In this document: positions 12,990 through 24,693 of the stretch, in pieces
How the letters are laid out: every line of letters starts with the position of its first letter
Position numbering within the stretch: position 1 is the stretch's first letter
Assembly (NCBI GenBank): GCA_027475525.1
Contig: JAMWFC010000032.1
Coordinates: forward strand, 2,232,001 to 2,296,000
Source: Macrolepiota albuminosa
Lineage: Eukaryota > Basidiomycota > Agaricomycetes > Agaricales > Agaricaceae
Direction: 5' to 3'
DNA length: 64,000 nucleotides
The notes under the pieces: model-generated
Databases searched by the model: none
Told to the model about the DNA's origin: nothing
The model's input: the letters and a program-made list of their open reading frames with translations, nothing else
Translations under genes and position numbers: made by a program

Positions 12990-13131
12990 CCATTACTAAT
13001 GGATAGATTCAAAGGTTGGATAACACAATGAATGGACGCCCACCTACGTTTCTGCAGGTTCCTGTATAGATTTTTTGAGGTGGAAGGGAGGTGACATACC
13101 GTCCAAAAGAGTTTTCATGGCTTGAAAGGGG

Positions 13132-13285
13132 CGTTGGCATCAGCAGCCATCAGCTGGCCATCAGCTGGCATCCATTGAAGTTTGTCGGCAGCTGTTGTGA
13201 CCTGCTGGCGTTGGCATCAGCAGCCATCAGCTGGCCATCAGCTGGCATCCATTGAAGTTTGTCGGCAGCTGTTGTGACCTGCTGG
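13132..13285. repeat. Exact 77-bp tandem duplication (junction 13208/13209)
   Basis: Two adjacent identical 77-bp units starting cgttggcatcagcagcc. The right arm carries only one such unit at the mirror position (about 30115-30195), so the second unit is not part of the element's design. Probably an uncollapsed contig overlap. Confidence 0.85.
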
Positions 13286-13784
13286 CATCTGTTGGCATCT
13301 GTTGGCATTTGTTGTGCATCTGTCAGCATTCGCCAAATATCCGCTAGTATCTGTCGGCATCCACGGGAATCCGTCAGCAACCTCTGGCATCGTTTGGCAT
13401 CATCCAGCATCAGGGCAGGAAAGAAGGAAACAGGGTGCATGGGTGTCCGCCGCATGGGGTGGCATCTTGGAGAGCATGAGGGGTGGTGGAAGAGGGATGG
13501 GGGTGGGGAGAAAGAGGGGGAAGGGGGAAGGAGAGGAGCGTGGGTGTCCGCTGGTATGCCAGTGGACATAGCAGACGTCGGACATCAGGTCAGGGGGGAG
13601 GAGGGAAGTGGGGTGCATGTGGTGGATGGGGGTGGCATGTGAGGTAGTGTGGGGAGTGGAGAGGATGGCACTGGGGAAAAAGAGGGGGAAGGGCGGAAGA
13701 GGGTGCATGAGTGTCTGCTATCCACTGGCATGCCAGCAAACGGTAGCGGATGGTAGCTGACATCAGCAGTGCAACCAGTCCCAG

Positions 13785-13860
13785 TAGTTCAGTGGAATAT
13801 TTGTTTATTGATATTCAATATTGTGTACAGCGGTGGGTTCTACTCCTACTCCACCTTAAT
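13785..13860 (+). repeat. tRNA-like module in KDZ-1 left arm
   Basis: A-box-like agtagttcagtgg, then aatatttgtttattgatattc, then B-box-like ggttctactcc. The mirror copy is at 29560-29640. A second, shorter B-box block (gggttcgactcctgc) follows at 13899-13913. Confidence 0.5.
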
Positions 13861-14167
13861 GGGGTCTAATGGTGACAATGGAATATTGAGAGGCGGGTTC
13901 GACTCCTGCTAATAACAAATATTTTAATAGGGCCTGTAAGCCCTAATAAAATATCTGTTCATCACTTGCTAGCATCATCAAGTTGATCTATTAAAAATGC
14001 TAGAAATTACTGAAGTGGGTATGGATTGGACGAAGTTGCACATAGTCACGAGATCTGGAATGATCACATGCGCAAAGACGACCAACCCATGCCACTGCAG
14101 AAATCTCTGGAGTTTTAAATGGATCACATTAATGATGCTAGCAGACATCAGCGGCCTGCTGCTCTAA

Positions 14168-14340
14168 TATGCACTAGCAGGAGTTGAACCCACCTCTTGT
14201 GCACAATATGAAATATCAATTTATCAATATTCCATTGTACCACAGGTGCTTACTTAGAAGTCGAACCCACCTCTTGTGCACAATATGAAATATCAATTTA
14301 TCAATATTCCATTGTACCACAGGCGCTTACTTAGAAGTCA
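14168..14340 (-). repeat. Two adjacent tRNA-like modules, 77-bp period with one mismatch
   Basis: On the minus strand each unit has ctgtggtacaatgg (A-box-like), a spacer with atattgataaattgatattt, and gaggtgggttcgactc or ggttcaactcc (B-box-like). The two units differ at one base (14247 versus 14324), so this is either a natural duplication or a join of two slightly different contigs. Confidence 0.6.
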
Positions 14341-14400
14341 GGACAGTGTTCACGCTAGCAGACGTCAGTGGCCTGCTGCTATTATATAATGTGCACTAGC

Positions 14401-15284
14401 AGGAGTCAAACCTGCCTGTCAGTGGCCTGTGGTAGTTGATCTGACCCACTCGATTTTCAGTATTGTGTGGAGTGGCAGGTTTGACTCCCCTAGTCCAGAC
14501 TTCCCTAGTCCACCATAATGACGTATAATGGTGTCTTTTTATACTGCTGCATTTTTGCACTAGATGTAAACTGTACTGATTTTTGGTAAGGACCTGTGGT
14601 CCAATATGGTGTTTTTTATACTGCTGCATTTTTGCACTAGATGTAAACTGTACTGATTTTTGGTAAGGACCTGTGGTCCAATGGAATATTGATACATTGA
14701 TATTTCATATTGTGCACAAGAGCCAGGTCCGAATCCCACTAGTGCACATCATTAGACATGATGTAACTTTGTTTTACTTTACGTCTATATTCTTTCTACT
14801 GCCCAATTTGAGGGTTCAAGTTCCCCTTGTATAATCGTTGAAGAGTATGTTGTTTTTTGCATTCATGAGAGTGGCATAACAGAACAAAACAATGGGATGG
14901 TTAATCTTAGTGGACCTGAGTCCTGTCCAAACTAATTGAAATGTCTGTAGTAAAGTGCTGTAGCCTAGTATATAATACTAGAGTGATATTTATATATAAT
15001 CCACAGAATGTCCTGTGGTCTAGCAGAATATTGTCAGTTTATATTCCTTCTAGTGCACAACTGGAGGTAACTATAATCCACAGAATGTCCTGTGGTCTAG
15101 CAGAATATTGTCAGTTTATATTCCTTCTAGTGCACAACTGGAGGTAACGGATCAAATGGATTTATAATAGATTTGTCAGCAGCACAACGGAACAGTTAAT
15201 CTTGACAAAAAATAACCAACGAAAAAGCCAAAAATTATAGTAACTAAGGATAAAAGCCAAGAATTATAGTAACTAAGGATTAAA
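14401..15284. other. KDZ-1 internal non-coding stretch with repeats
   Basis: No gene seen. It contains B-box-like caggtttgactcc (about 14479), a plus-strand tRNA-like module at 14668-14748 (ggtccaatggaatattg ... caggtccgaatccc), a near-exact 77-bp-period duplication with a 70-bp identical core starting at 14536 and 14613, and an imperfect 28-29-bp duplication at 15223-15282 that is clearly a different phenomenon. Confidence 0.6.
14995..15148. repeat. Exact 77-bp tandem duplication (junction 15071/15072)
   Basis: Two identical units from tataatccacagaatg to ggaggtaac. Each unit holds an A-box-like cctgtggtctagcag. Confidence 0.85.
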
Positions 15285-15543
15285 TTACTTGTCCAATGTG
15301 TATTCCTCCTCTTCATTAGATTCATGTAATGCGTCTGAATAGAACAAATCCTCATTAAGCAGGTAGTCTGCTGTCAAAAATGCAAAATCATCCGGTGTAT
15401 ATGGCCCCTGAGGTCTGGGAAGTGTGATGTCTTCATAGTTTGCTATCAGGCCTGATGATGAAGATGGTGAGGATGACTCTGACATATCAACAGACACATC
15501 ATCAGTACGACCAGCTTGATTGAAAGGGCCAATAGGCCTACAT

Positions 15544-15793
15544 TGACCATATTTTGCTCTAGCGCAAAATTCTTGTTCTGTTGAAATAAATTAACTATGA
15601 TTACCAGTGCCAAATTATACTGACCATATTTTGCTCTAGCGCAAAATTCTTGTTCTGTTGAAATAAATTAACTATGATTACCAGTGCCAAATTATACTCA
15701 CATTGTTGATACAATTCGCAAAATTCTTGTTCTGTTGAAATAAATTAACTATGATTACCAGTGCCAAATTATACTCACATTGTTGATACAATT
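15544..15793. repeat. Two overlapping exact 77-bp duplications (three partial units)
   Basis: The unit starting tgaccatattttgctc occurs at 15544 and 15621. A unit starting cgcaaaattcttgttc, phased differently, occurs at 15640 and 15717. Both periods are exactly 77. Two independent junctions of equal length side by side are hard to explain biologically. Confidence 0.85.
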
Positions 15794-16285
15794 CATTAAT
15801 TCTTCTCTGATTCTCACGTCGAGTCATATGTGTCTCATATTCCTCCCACTCCCGGACATTGTTACCAGTAAGTAGGGTTGGAGAAGGAGATTTTTGGAAG
15901 GGAGAAGACAGGATTTGAAGAGCCATTACATCAAAAAGTGGTGGAAGATTTTCTTCATCATCGGCTGCCATGCCTCCATCCGTCTCTTCTGCTGTCACAA
16001 GAAATAGCGGCGGAAAGTTTTCTTCATCCTTGGTCGCTATATGTCTGCCACTCCAGACTTCCGTTTGTCCACCATCACTGGCCACCACAGTCTCCATTGC
16101 TATTAGTCCTTCTGCTCCTTTACCAACAATGAATAGAGGTGGCAAAGAATCGTTGTCCATCTCCTCTTCTGCAGAAATGAACAAAGAGGGCAAATCATTG
16201 TCTTCGGTCTCCTCTTCCGCAGGAATGAACAAAGGAGGCAAAGAATCCTCTTCCATCTCCTCTTCCACAGGAATGAACAAAGGTG

Positions 16286-17022
16286 GCAAATGTCAGGTTC
16301 CGCTGAGTCAGGAGCTTTCCGGGAAAGCAATCGCCCTTACAATGCAGACTTGACTCACAGATACCCGGGTGTCTGGAACTCCGGGGCTAGGACTCCGGGG
16401 TTCAAGACGTGGACAGGGAAATCCTGGGAGAGGGGACTTGGTCCGGGGGTTTTGGGTGGTAGGTAGTTGGGGAATTCGGGTGGGGGTCGAGCCGTGAACC
16501 GGAGGTTCTAAGACGAGACCAAGTTAGTAAATTAAAGTCGCGAAGTGCGTACCAGTCTTAGAGCATGCGATTATTCAAGTGTGCCAGTCAAGCGTGCCAG
16601 TCAATGTGTACCAGTCAAATAGAGGGCACGCAACAATCCAAGTAATGCAATGTAATATCAAGACTAGCGAATACAACAAGGAACTACGCTATAAGTACTA
16701 TGGGACCGGGTCTCGGGGTTCTGGGGTGTCTGGGATGGGTTCTGGGAGTCATTGAATAGCGGGCAGGGACTGTATACCTGGATCACGCGTGTGGGGCGCG
16801 CAATCAATTGGCATGGAGGGGATTGTGATATGTGATGCGTGATGGCTGGGAACGAGTCGCGTGATCCAATCGTTGATCGGGGCTGGTGGCAGCTGATGGT
16901 GGTCCTTGATGCGCATGATGGCGGTGTCAGTGGTCGTGATGGCAGGGCGTGTCCTGTGGAGTCGGAGGGAGGGTCCCGGATGGTGTTCCAGGGGTGTCCC
17001 GGGGTGGGGTCGTGACAGCAAA
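16286..17022. mobile_element. Solo LTR family B with GCAAA target duplication
   Basis: The LTR runs 16291-17017 (727 bp), starts tgtcaggttccg and ends ggtcgtgaca, so it has TGTCA...TGACA ends. The 5-bp target duplication GCAAA is at 16286-16290 and 17018-17022, typical of Ty3/gypsy or Ty1/copia integration. It is rich in CpG, unlike the older sequences around it. A decayed copy of the same family lies at 33879-34345. It splits the repeat region of accessory gene A, so it is younger than KDZ-1. Confidence 0.9.
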
Positions 17023-18271
17023 GATTTGTCTTCTGTCTCCTCTTCTGCAGAAATGAACAAAGGTGGCAAAGATTTGTCTTCCGTCTCCTCTTTCGCAGGA
17101 ATGAACAAAGGAGAGATACCCTCTAAATCAGGGTCACTAATGGATGGATTAGGAATATCCACCTGGTCATCATCAGTTTCCTCCAGCTCCCTGAATGTCC
17201 CACAGACATGAGCTGCTGGGGCAGAAGGAAGTTGGGATGCTGGTTGAACCACAATGCGAGAGTTTTCCATTGTAGGGCCATATACCAGTCCAGGTTTACT
17301 CTGACTGTAGAGGTGGTGGAATGGATGTTGTGCGTTCAAGAGTTCAATATGCATCAAGGAAGGCCATTGGGGAGAGTTGACATCAGGGAGAGTGGTAAGA
17401 TGGGCCATGGAGAGGCAGTCTTGAGAATCAGGCTGCTCACCATCAATACTGTTGGTATGGGACTTGATGCCTGTCAATTGGCCTGTCTGAGCAGGATCCA
17501 CAGACCTGGCAACAGAACTGACAACAGAAGCAGCAACAGACTTGCTGCCAGCAAACAGGCAGATCATATCATTGGCTGTTAGCACATGTTCCTTCCTATC
17601 CAGCGACCGCTACTTGTCTAGGGCTAGAAGCATCCACTGGTGGCCCCTGGTGGATCCGCTACCTGCAAACACACAGAGCAAATTGTCTGGTGCTGGGACG
17701 GACACCAATCCATCGGATGGCAATGTCATGGGCGGCTGGCAGTTGCATGCCAAGAAGCTTTCAAGAGAGTGGAAGCCTTGCTGATGTACGAGAAGGCAAT
17801 GCTCCAGCATTTCATTGCTTAAGACCTGAACATCCTCTCGGCCAATGTGGTTCCACCAATCACAGCCATACAGATTCCTGATAAGACCTTGATGGCCATC
17901 AACAAACTCCAGGATCTCTGTAGGCAAAGTTTGCTGATTTTGGAGAGGGAAAAATTGGCTCATGCTTTTGATAATGTCTGGGACATTGCAGACCACATTA
18001 TTCAGTGATGCAGCCCCCAGATATGACAATACAAAGTTCTATGGCACACAGTCAGATCCTAATATATTTACACATTTTGAAGTTATCTTACCAACTCCTT
18101 GTCTAAATGCTGGATAATCCATGCCTCTTCCGCTTCAAGACTTGGTGCAAGATTGCCAAATATGAAAAGTGCTGCAATGAGGCGTGATTTGATGTAGTCA
18201 ACAACCTCTTGCAAATTTTCTAGTACAGTAGCTTGGGACATGACATTGTGTAGTACAGAGGTAGATGCCAT

Positions 18272-18689
18272 TGCACTCTTGCTTGTAGAAGCAGATACTG
18301 CTATGTATCAGATTTTTGTGCCTTGTAAACAAAAGTGATTTTCAACAATTTCATTGCATGTGACTGTCATAAATCTGTTCCAATCATCCACTGATGGCAG
18401 CAAGCTCCATCCATCAGTTCAATCCATCTCTGCATCTGTCACATCAACCTGTCTCTGCATCCATCACATCAATCTGTCTCTGCATCTGTCATATCAATCC
18501 GTCTCTGCATCCACCATTTTCACAGTGGATCTCTTGCAGTTTGGGGGGGAATAAAATCAGGAAGCATCCGCCTAAATTTATCAATTGCCATCGAGGCCAA
18601 TTCTTGCCACATGGCCACCTTTTTGTGGGCATATGACTGGAGACCTCTTTTCTTCACTGACATACCACACTTTGACCAAATATCTGCCT
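18272..18689. other. Spacer between KDZ-1 accessory gene A and transposase
   Basis: About 0.4 kb. It includes a short tandem array of the ~24-bp unit 'catctgtcacatcaacctgtctctg' type at 18418-18520 (four imperfect units). No gene is seen. Confidence 0.5.
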
Positions 18690-21600
18690 AGTTGAAGAAA
18701 TACTGAACTGTCCACTCCATTTCACTCATGACAAGCTGACATTCCTCTGTCCATCTGTTGTGTTGTGCTCTAGCATGTAAATAATGAAAACAATTAACTG
18801 AAGAGATATGTTCACAAACGAATGTAATGATAATGAAAATGTTAACAAGAGGACTCACATTCAGAAATAGTTGCAGATTCATTTTCTGCATCAGAATTAG
18901 AGTGCCATATCCAAGATACCTTGATCCTTAATGAACCAGGAATGTTGGGATCTTGTATAGCTGTGCTTGCATTCAAATCCGCTTTCTGTAGAACTGGATA
19001 CTTTCTCTGAATGCTGGGGTCTGATCCTAGTTGCAGCAGAGCACTGCGGCATTGTGCATAGGCACGAGCCTTCACCAGGATTGAGGCCTGGATTCTTTGA
19101 AGAGATGCGCGAGCTCAAGTTTTCACATTCTTGCTTGGGGCGACCCAGACAACGTGAGAATATAGGAACGATTTCTCTGCAATGAATTCCTGAAGGGCTT
19201 GCAGGAGCCTTTCAATTTGAATCAAGTGCAGATTGTGCTCTATCATTGTTAATGGTGAGACATTACCCATGATTATAGATGGGAAGGAGATTTCAAAATC
19301 TTCTGGAACAACTACATCTGTTGGTTCAAGGTTATCCACCAGCGGTATCAGCGGATCCGCTGGTTGTCCATCTTCTGCCATTTCATTGTCGTCAAAGGCT
19401 CTGGAAACTTCATCCAGTTCTAGAGGGGCAGTCCATCTTCCACCAGCAATAAACTTGCTTCTGTCCTGAGAAGCAGCAGGGACATTGAGTCAAACCCTTA
19501 ATAGTTCTCTTTCTGCCTCGACCTTTTGCCGATCATCATTGCTTGCATGCCAATTCAAATGGTGAACCTGGTTCTGAATTGCAATTCTGAGCTTCCAATT
19601 AGTGAAATAGGTTGGGCCATCAGCAATACACCTTACTGCTGCTCCTCAATGTCAAGGGCAAGTTGAATCCAGAAGGAATGAATATCCGTCGCTGCAACAT
19701 CCGTTGAGTGGTTTCCACTGTCTGCTGCCATTCGGTCTTCACTTGCACTATTGAAGGTCATTGTACGAGCTTTCAGAATATCCATTGCTTTACGGTTTCC
19801 CTCCTCTCTGAGCCTTTCTGCCTTAGCTATTCTGGCTTCCCAGCTTGTTAGTAAATCCATTGATATTCTGACGGATTGCTCAGTGAAATATTGAACAGCT
19901 GCATCTCTCATCTCAACAGCAGTCCTGTACTTTTGACATATGAATGGAACCATGTCAAGCAGCTTCTTCTAGTTTGAGTCACACATGTGATCATCAAGGA
20001 TTTCTGCCCGATGTGCCAAGGTAGCCATACAGGCTATCTGTGAGACTTCATTTAGTGTAGACCAGAGACTTTCAATTATCTCCCCAGCCAAATGACTGGC
20101 CCCAAAAATGAAGAATGGGGCAAAGCAGAAAAAACAATCCTCCTCATGTCCATGGACATGAAGAAGTCCTATTGCAAAGTCCATGAGTATATTATCCGGC
20201 AGGACTTCTCTAGCCTTGGCAAGCCATTCAGAAAATTTGACACACTACTGGCATGCTATGTCATATACCAGTAGGAGATGCTGAATCCCATCCATGGTTG
20301 GTCGTCTTAACTGCCTGTGTGATGGAAAAGTCTGTGTAAACCTGGCCTTCACCACGGGTCAAGTTTGTTACACTATTAGGAGCAAAGCAGCCATGCCGTG
20401 TACATGCCGTTGCAACAATACCAGTAATGTCGCATGACTTGTTCATCATCAGGGCCTTTTCAATAGCTTTGAATGTGTTTTCACAAGCAGCTCCCTGGAT
20501 AGATGGAGGTCCAGCGGATGGCTGATGGACAGGATTGAATTGATGAGCAGATGGCGGACAGGTAGAGTTAAAGAATGTCACTCACTGTTGGCTGTTCCTT
20601 TGCACGCTTGAGATAGTGGGTGAGCTCATCCCTCCTGGCCATCATACCACCGCCTTCTGAATGCCATACATCATGAGCAGGATTAGAATGTCGGACGTGA
20701 TCCGCCTTGAAGTTGCCGTCCATCATTAAAGAACGATTGAACTTCCACCGGACGGGATCTTCTTCCCAGTTGGATGGAAGATTGACTCCTGGTTGGGGAC
20801 AAGTTGGACAGAATATTGCAAGTTCACCACGGTCCGGCACCATGGGATGCCTCGATTCATCATGGCCAAAGCCTGCCCACTTCAACTTCTTCAGCCACCG
20901 CCATGAACGAGAAAGTCGTCGTAGCTCGCGGTAAAGGTTATCCACCTCACCAGAAGATGCAATTGGGGAAGTTATTCTTGCAATTTTCTGCCAGTACTGG
21001 TAGGCAGATGCTTTGCACTCTAGATTAGTCAGATGGAAGTTGTCCAGCACAGCCATTGTAAAATATGTTTGTGTCCAATCAAATGTACTGGGGACCAGCT
21101 GCGAGCGGATGGTATCCTCCACCAAGACATCCATCCCAGAACACTCACATGAAATGACAGTGATGTAGTGTACTCCAGTTGTGTGAACAATCTGTTGTAT
21201 TGGATTCCCAAAGCAATCATATCTGTCCATACGGAACCCGTTCGTGGCTGGCCAATCTTCTGGAATATCTTCTATTGGCACATTATTCTTTGGGTCCTGT
21301 TGCTCTTCCTCTTCCATGATTTGATTAAAGCTGGCATCCTGAAGTCTGCTCAGGAAATCTGAAGTCATGGATGGATGCGCTGCCAGATGTCCTGGATCGC
21401 TATCCGCTGATGGAAGTTCAACATCTAGTTGATATTCAAGTCATAGAAACTCTTGCTCCTGAATGTCCTTTTTCTGCTCGTAGTCCTCAAGAGCCCCAAC
21501 CCTGACCTTTCCTTAATGACAGTTTGCATGCAATGAATTGTGTTGGATATAGAAATACTCTCCAGTATCCAACATATTCATTGGTTGGAAATACCTACCA

Positions 21601-21780
21601 TTTCATACTTCAGGTCGGTGAAACGGGTTGAAGTCATGCATGCAGTGGAAACATCTGCGACAGAATATTCTTGATCCAACGCAATTACAGCATCGCCATT
21701 GTGCAAGGTAATGGTCAGGACAAGCAAGGCAATCAGTAACGTCATTCATTGATTCACGACCAAGCAATCTATTGAGCAAC
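18690..21780 (-). pseudogene. KDZ transposase with CxC cysteine cluster
   Basis: Cut-and-paste transposase of KDZ-1. In order on the minus strand: Cys cluster CLACPDHYLAQWRCCNCVG ... FCRRCFHCMHDFNPFH (21760-21620); NGRYFQPMN; FDWTQTYFTMAVLDNFHLTN; WAGFGHDESRHPM; ELAIFCPTCPQPGVNLP; first catalytic Asp in LMMDGNFKADH (about 20715-20730); TACTRHGCFAP; second Asp in LLLVYDIACQ (20249-20266); Glu region HLAGEIIESLWSTLNEVS (20062-20085); HRAEILDDHMCDSN; and a helical tail with RAYAQCRSALLQLG and VSWIWH. Lesions: Trp to TGA before NGRYF, CAA to TAA shortly after (KDZ-2 keeps both sense codons), a one-base shift before YDIACQ and TAG right after it. The transposase is dead. Confidence 0.88.
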
Positions 21781-22439
21781 TGTGGAACATGGTTGATGAA
21801 GTCATTAAGATAATCTGCCTGTGTCTATGTATGAACTTGAATAATTTGCTCTCAATAATAGCATACATTCAAATCACCTTTACATGCCTTATGGATACGG
21901 GCATTGTATCATCTACATCATCTACCGTTGGATTATTGTCCAAGTGTGCAAAGTTATCATCATCTGCAAATGCCGCAGGTGGTGCACCAGTTACAATGGG
22001 AGTGGGACCCAGTGGTAGCCGTTGTGTTATGAGGACTGGCAACCCGGTGTCCTTTCCTCAGCAAATAGGATGAGGTTCCTTTGTCTGATGACTGTTGTTT
22101 TTGGTCGCTTGTGTTTCTTTAGAGAGTTCAGGTTTATGATTAAAATATCTATGGCCAGGACCTAGCCATTGTATGGGATATCTAATGAGACCACTCATCA
22201 ATATTAGCAATATGCCCCAATTTAGACAGGCCGGATACCAGCAGACAGCGGACCCTATCTGTCAAAGACAAACAGAATCTGTTTGTCATCAACGGACACT
22301 GAACGGAAAATCTATATTTTATTATGTGATCCTTCAGTTGAGAACTGTGTGGTTGCAGAAAATTATATTGTCTACAAACATGTCTGCCCTCCTGCAACTA
22401 CCTGAACCAATATTTTCACCAAAGAAAAGATGAGTGAAA
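21781..22439. other. Divergent spacer between KDZ transposase and accessory gene B
   Basis: The region between two oppositely oriented genes should hold their promoters. No clear TATA or other motif was found. Copy 2 keeps the same segment at 34985-35680. Short open stretches on both strands are not supported. Confidence 0.4.
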
Positions 22440-22472
22440 CCAATATTTACAGCAGAAAAAAGATCTATCTTT

Positions 22473-22626
22473 GAACCATACAAGGAACTCTACCGCTCCT
22501 CAACTACTCCTCAAGCTCGGACTGCTATCTTGAAGGATAAAATCCTAATGAACCATACAAGGAACTCTACCGCTCCTCAACTACTCCTCAAGCTCGGACT
22601 GCTATCTTGAAGGATAAAATCCTAAT
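22473..22626. repeat. Exact 77-bp tandem duplication in accessory gene B
   Basis: Unit gaaccatacaaggaactc ... aatcctaat occurs twice. Copy 2 at 35719-35795 has a single unit, so the second copy here is extra and shifts the frame. Confidence 0.88.
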
Positions 22627-22895
22627 AGATATCTTCAACTATTGGGCCACTAAAGAGACAGAGCCAAAGACAGGGGAAGAGTAGGCAGAGAGAATCAAAG
22701 TAGATACAGCAACTCATTGCAAAGAACTAGACATCATTTGCTTGAATATAAGGTTGTCCAGTATATCAAGAATTGCTGGCGCCCTTATTACCAGCATAAA
22801 GATCCAAAGGTGCTCCTGAAAACTTCACTGCAAGATGTTGTCCGGCAGACAATGGCAAAGGAGATAAATGAGGAGATCCAGAACTTGTTGAGGGG

Positions 22896-23049
22896 TAAGG
22901 ATCACAATGCCTCAGGATTGGATGCATTTGCACAATATAATGTGGCTGTCAAAAATGTTATGCATCAACTCATAAGGATCACAATGCCTCAGGATTGGAT
23001 GCATTTGCACAATATAATGTGGCTGTCAAAAATGTTATGCATCAACTCA
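22896..23049. repeat. Exact 77-bp tandem duplication in accessory gene B
   Basis: Unit taaggatcacaatgcctc ... caactca occurs twice. Copy 2 has one unit near 36066. Confidence 0.88.
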
Positions 23050-24539
23050 CACTGCAGAAGAAAAGTTATTTATGGAAGACGGTGGCAGAATGGAGCGAAA
23101 AAGGAAATTTACCAGAAATTCAGCGCAAGTTGGTACTCTTTCCATCCCCTATCTGTCCTCTATTCATTGTACATCTGTCTGCTTGATTCTGCTTTCTAAT
23201 TGTTGTCTCTCCAGGAAGGCCTAAAAGCACGGTTTGAAGCATGTAGACGATGCAGATGTGCTTCAATTTAGAGAGATGGGCATGTTGAGTTGGACTGTTG
23301 TTGGTTGGTATGCAGATGAAGGCATGACTATTAGAATGTATGTGGTGCCATCATTCTTTAAACAATTTTGACACCAATTATAGTCATGACAATATGTCAT
23401 ACTTGACCCATGCTAACCAACCTACCTTTCAAGACTCCTTTCCTGACCTTGTTAGTGACCTCAACAAGAAGATGATGGATTACATGTCTGCTCTTCTTGG
23501 TAGAGACATGCCGTCCAACATGCAATCACCCCATGATTTGACTCCTCCTATCCTTACATGCCATGACCTCATCCTTGATCTGGATAGGGATGGATTCCCA
23601 ATATTACCAGCAGATCCAGGACCAAATATATTTCAAACTCAGGCAGAATTGGAAATGCTTGTCTGGGACTATCTAAATACTCATTACAGTGAATCCTAGT
23701 TTTCTCCACCTTTGCTCATCATCTGATCACCCCATCAGAAATTGCGTCTGGTTACCAGTATGAATCTGCTCCTTACAAGGCAGTGAGGACCAATGATCAG
23801 CAATTCATACATTCAAGGTATCTTCCAGAGGGTCTGATATTCCAAGATCCCCATAATCTTGGTTGGCCTGAGCTATTGCGTCTGCTTAACTTCTGGAGAG
23901 ACCGTCAAGGACAGTATGGATTCGGTGACACCTTCCGCTGGATGGTTTATCTCAACCGTCACAAGCAGCCAGTAGCTGCTGAGTATGGCATCTAAGCTGA
24001 TCATGAAAAAAATGTGGCAGCAGCAGCAGCACGTAAGGCTACATGCAAAAATGGAGGAAAAAATTGGAAACAGAGGCCAACACCATCAGCGGTAGTTGAT
24101 GGCAACAGTAGGACCATTGCTAATGATGGAGCCACTGATGGTGGATCTGCTTTAGTCACTGGATCTGCAGTAGTCAATGGCAACAGTAGGACCATTGCTA
24201 ATGATGGAGCTGCTGATGGTAGAGCCGCTTTAGTCACTGGATCTGCAGCCAACTTGGAGTGGCAACTGGGGCCTACACTTCCCCTGTCACCTAGCATACC
24301 ACACATACCACTGCCTGACTTACAGGAGGAACCTCCTGTCTTGCGCTCACTGCACATTTCCCAGCCTCAGCGCCACAACAGATCCACGGTTCACAACGAA
24401 TCCTGATCAAATGTATCAGCTTCTGCTTGGGACAAGTCCGCTCTCGACGAATCCGTTCATGACAGATGTGGTGATAATACAGCAGTGGTAGATGCCACTA
24501 CCATCCACTTCTTACAACAAAGAGGATGGAGCCATCCAG

Positions 24540-24693
24540 ACCCTCCAATTAATGGCCCTAGTGATGGTTCCCCTAGATATAGAGTGTCAAGAAGGGTGCT
24601 TGACATTCTTCAAGATACCCTCCAATTAATGGCCCTAGTGATGGTTCCCCTAGATATAGAGTGTCAAGAAGGGTGCTTGACATTCTTCAAGAT
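24540..24693. repeat. Exact 77-bp tandem duplication in accessory gene B
   Basis: Unit accctccaattaatgg ... cttcaagat occurs twice. Copy 2 has one unit near 37866. Confidence 0.88.

Larger units (their letters stand above)
12283..14400 (+). repeat. KDZ-1 left inverted arm
   Basis: The arm is complementary, segment after segment, to 29000-31047. Examples: 12299-12470 pairs with 30860-31035; 12545-12600 with 30720-30780; 12907-13040 with 30290-30420; 13290-13430 with 29985-30130; 13790-13860 with 29560-29640. It holds short repeats of two kinds: a 'cctatgcaggcc' type near 12720-12870 and an 11-bp 'ctgtyggcatc' type near 13270-13420. It carries no gene; open stretches such as 13259-13642 are by-products of the repeats. 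Such subterminal arrays are commonly transposase binding sites, an inference here. Confidence 0.8.
15285..18271 (-). pseudogene. KDZ-1 accessory gene A, acidic LPPLF-repeat protein, interrupted by a solo LTR
   Basis: I do not recognise the family. Reading starts MASTSVLHNVMSQATVLENL at 18271; a GTAAG donor follows HLDKEL near 18091 and the next exon reads NFVLSYLGAASLNNVVCNVP ... LYGCDWWNHIGREDVQVLS. Further down (17585-17023, then 16290-15678) come Pro/Ser-rich sequence and at least five imperfect ~18-residue repeats of the form LPPLFIPAEEETEDxS, an acidic, probably disordered tail. The last piece (15497-15285) is also acidic. A 727-bp LTR splits the repeats. The region 15544-15793 contains 77-bp duplications that damage the last exons. 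It lies downstream of the transposase on the same strand. Confidence 0.55.

Noticed and set aside
12562..13708. Several overlapping open frames in the KDZ arms (also 29697-30769, 34383-34871, 42204-42914)
   Set aside because: They come from stop-poor short repeats, differ between arms, and read as low-complexity Cys/His/Pro sequence.
15223..15282. Short tandem duplication near the 77-bp duplications
   Set aside because: Period is about 28-29 bp and units differ, so it is not part of the 77-bp set.
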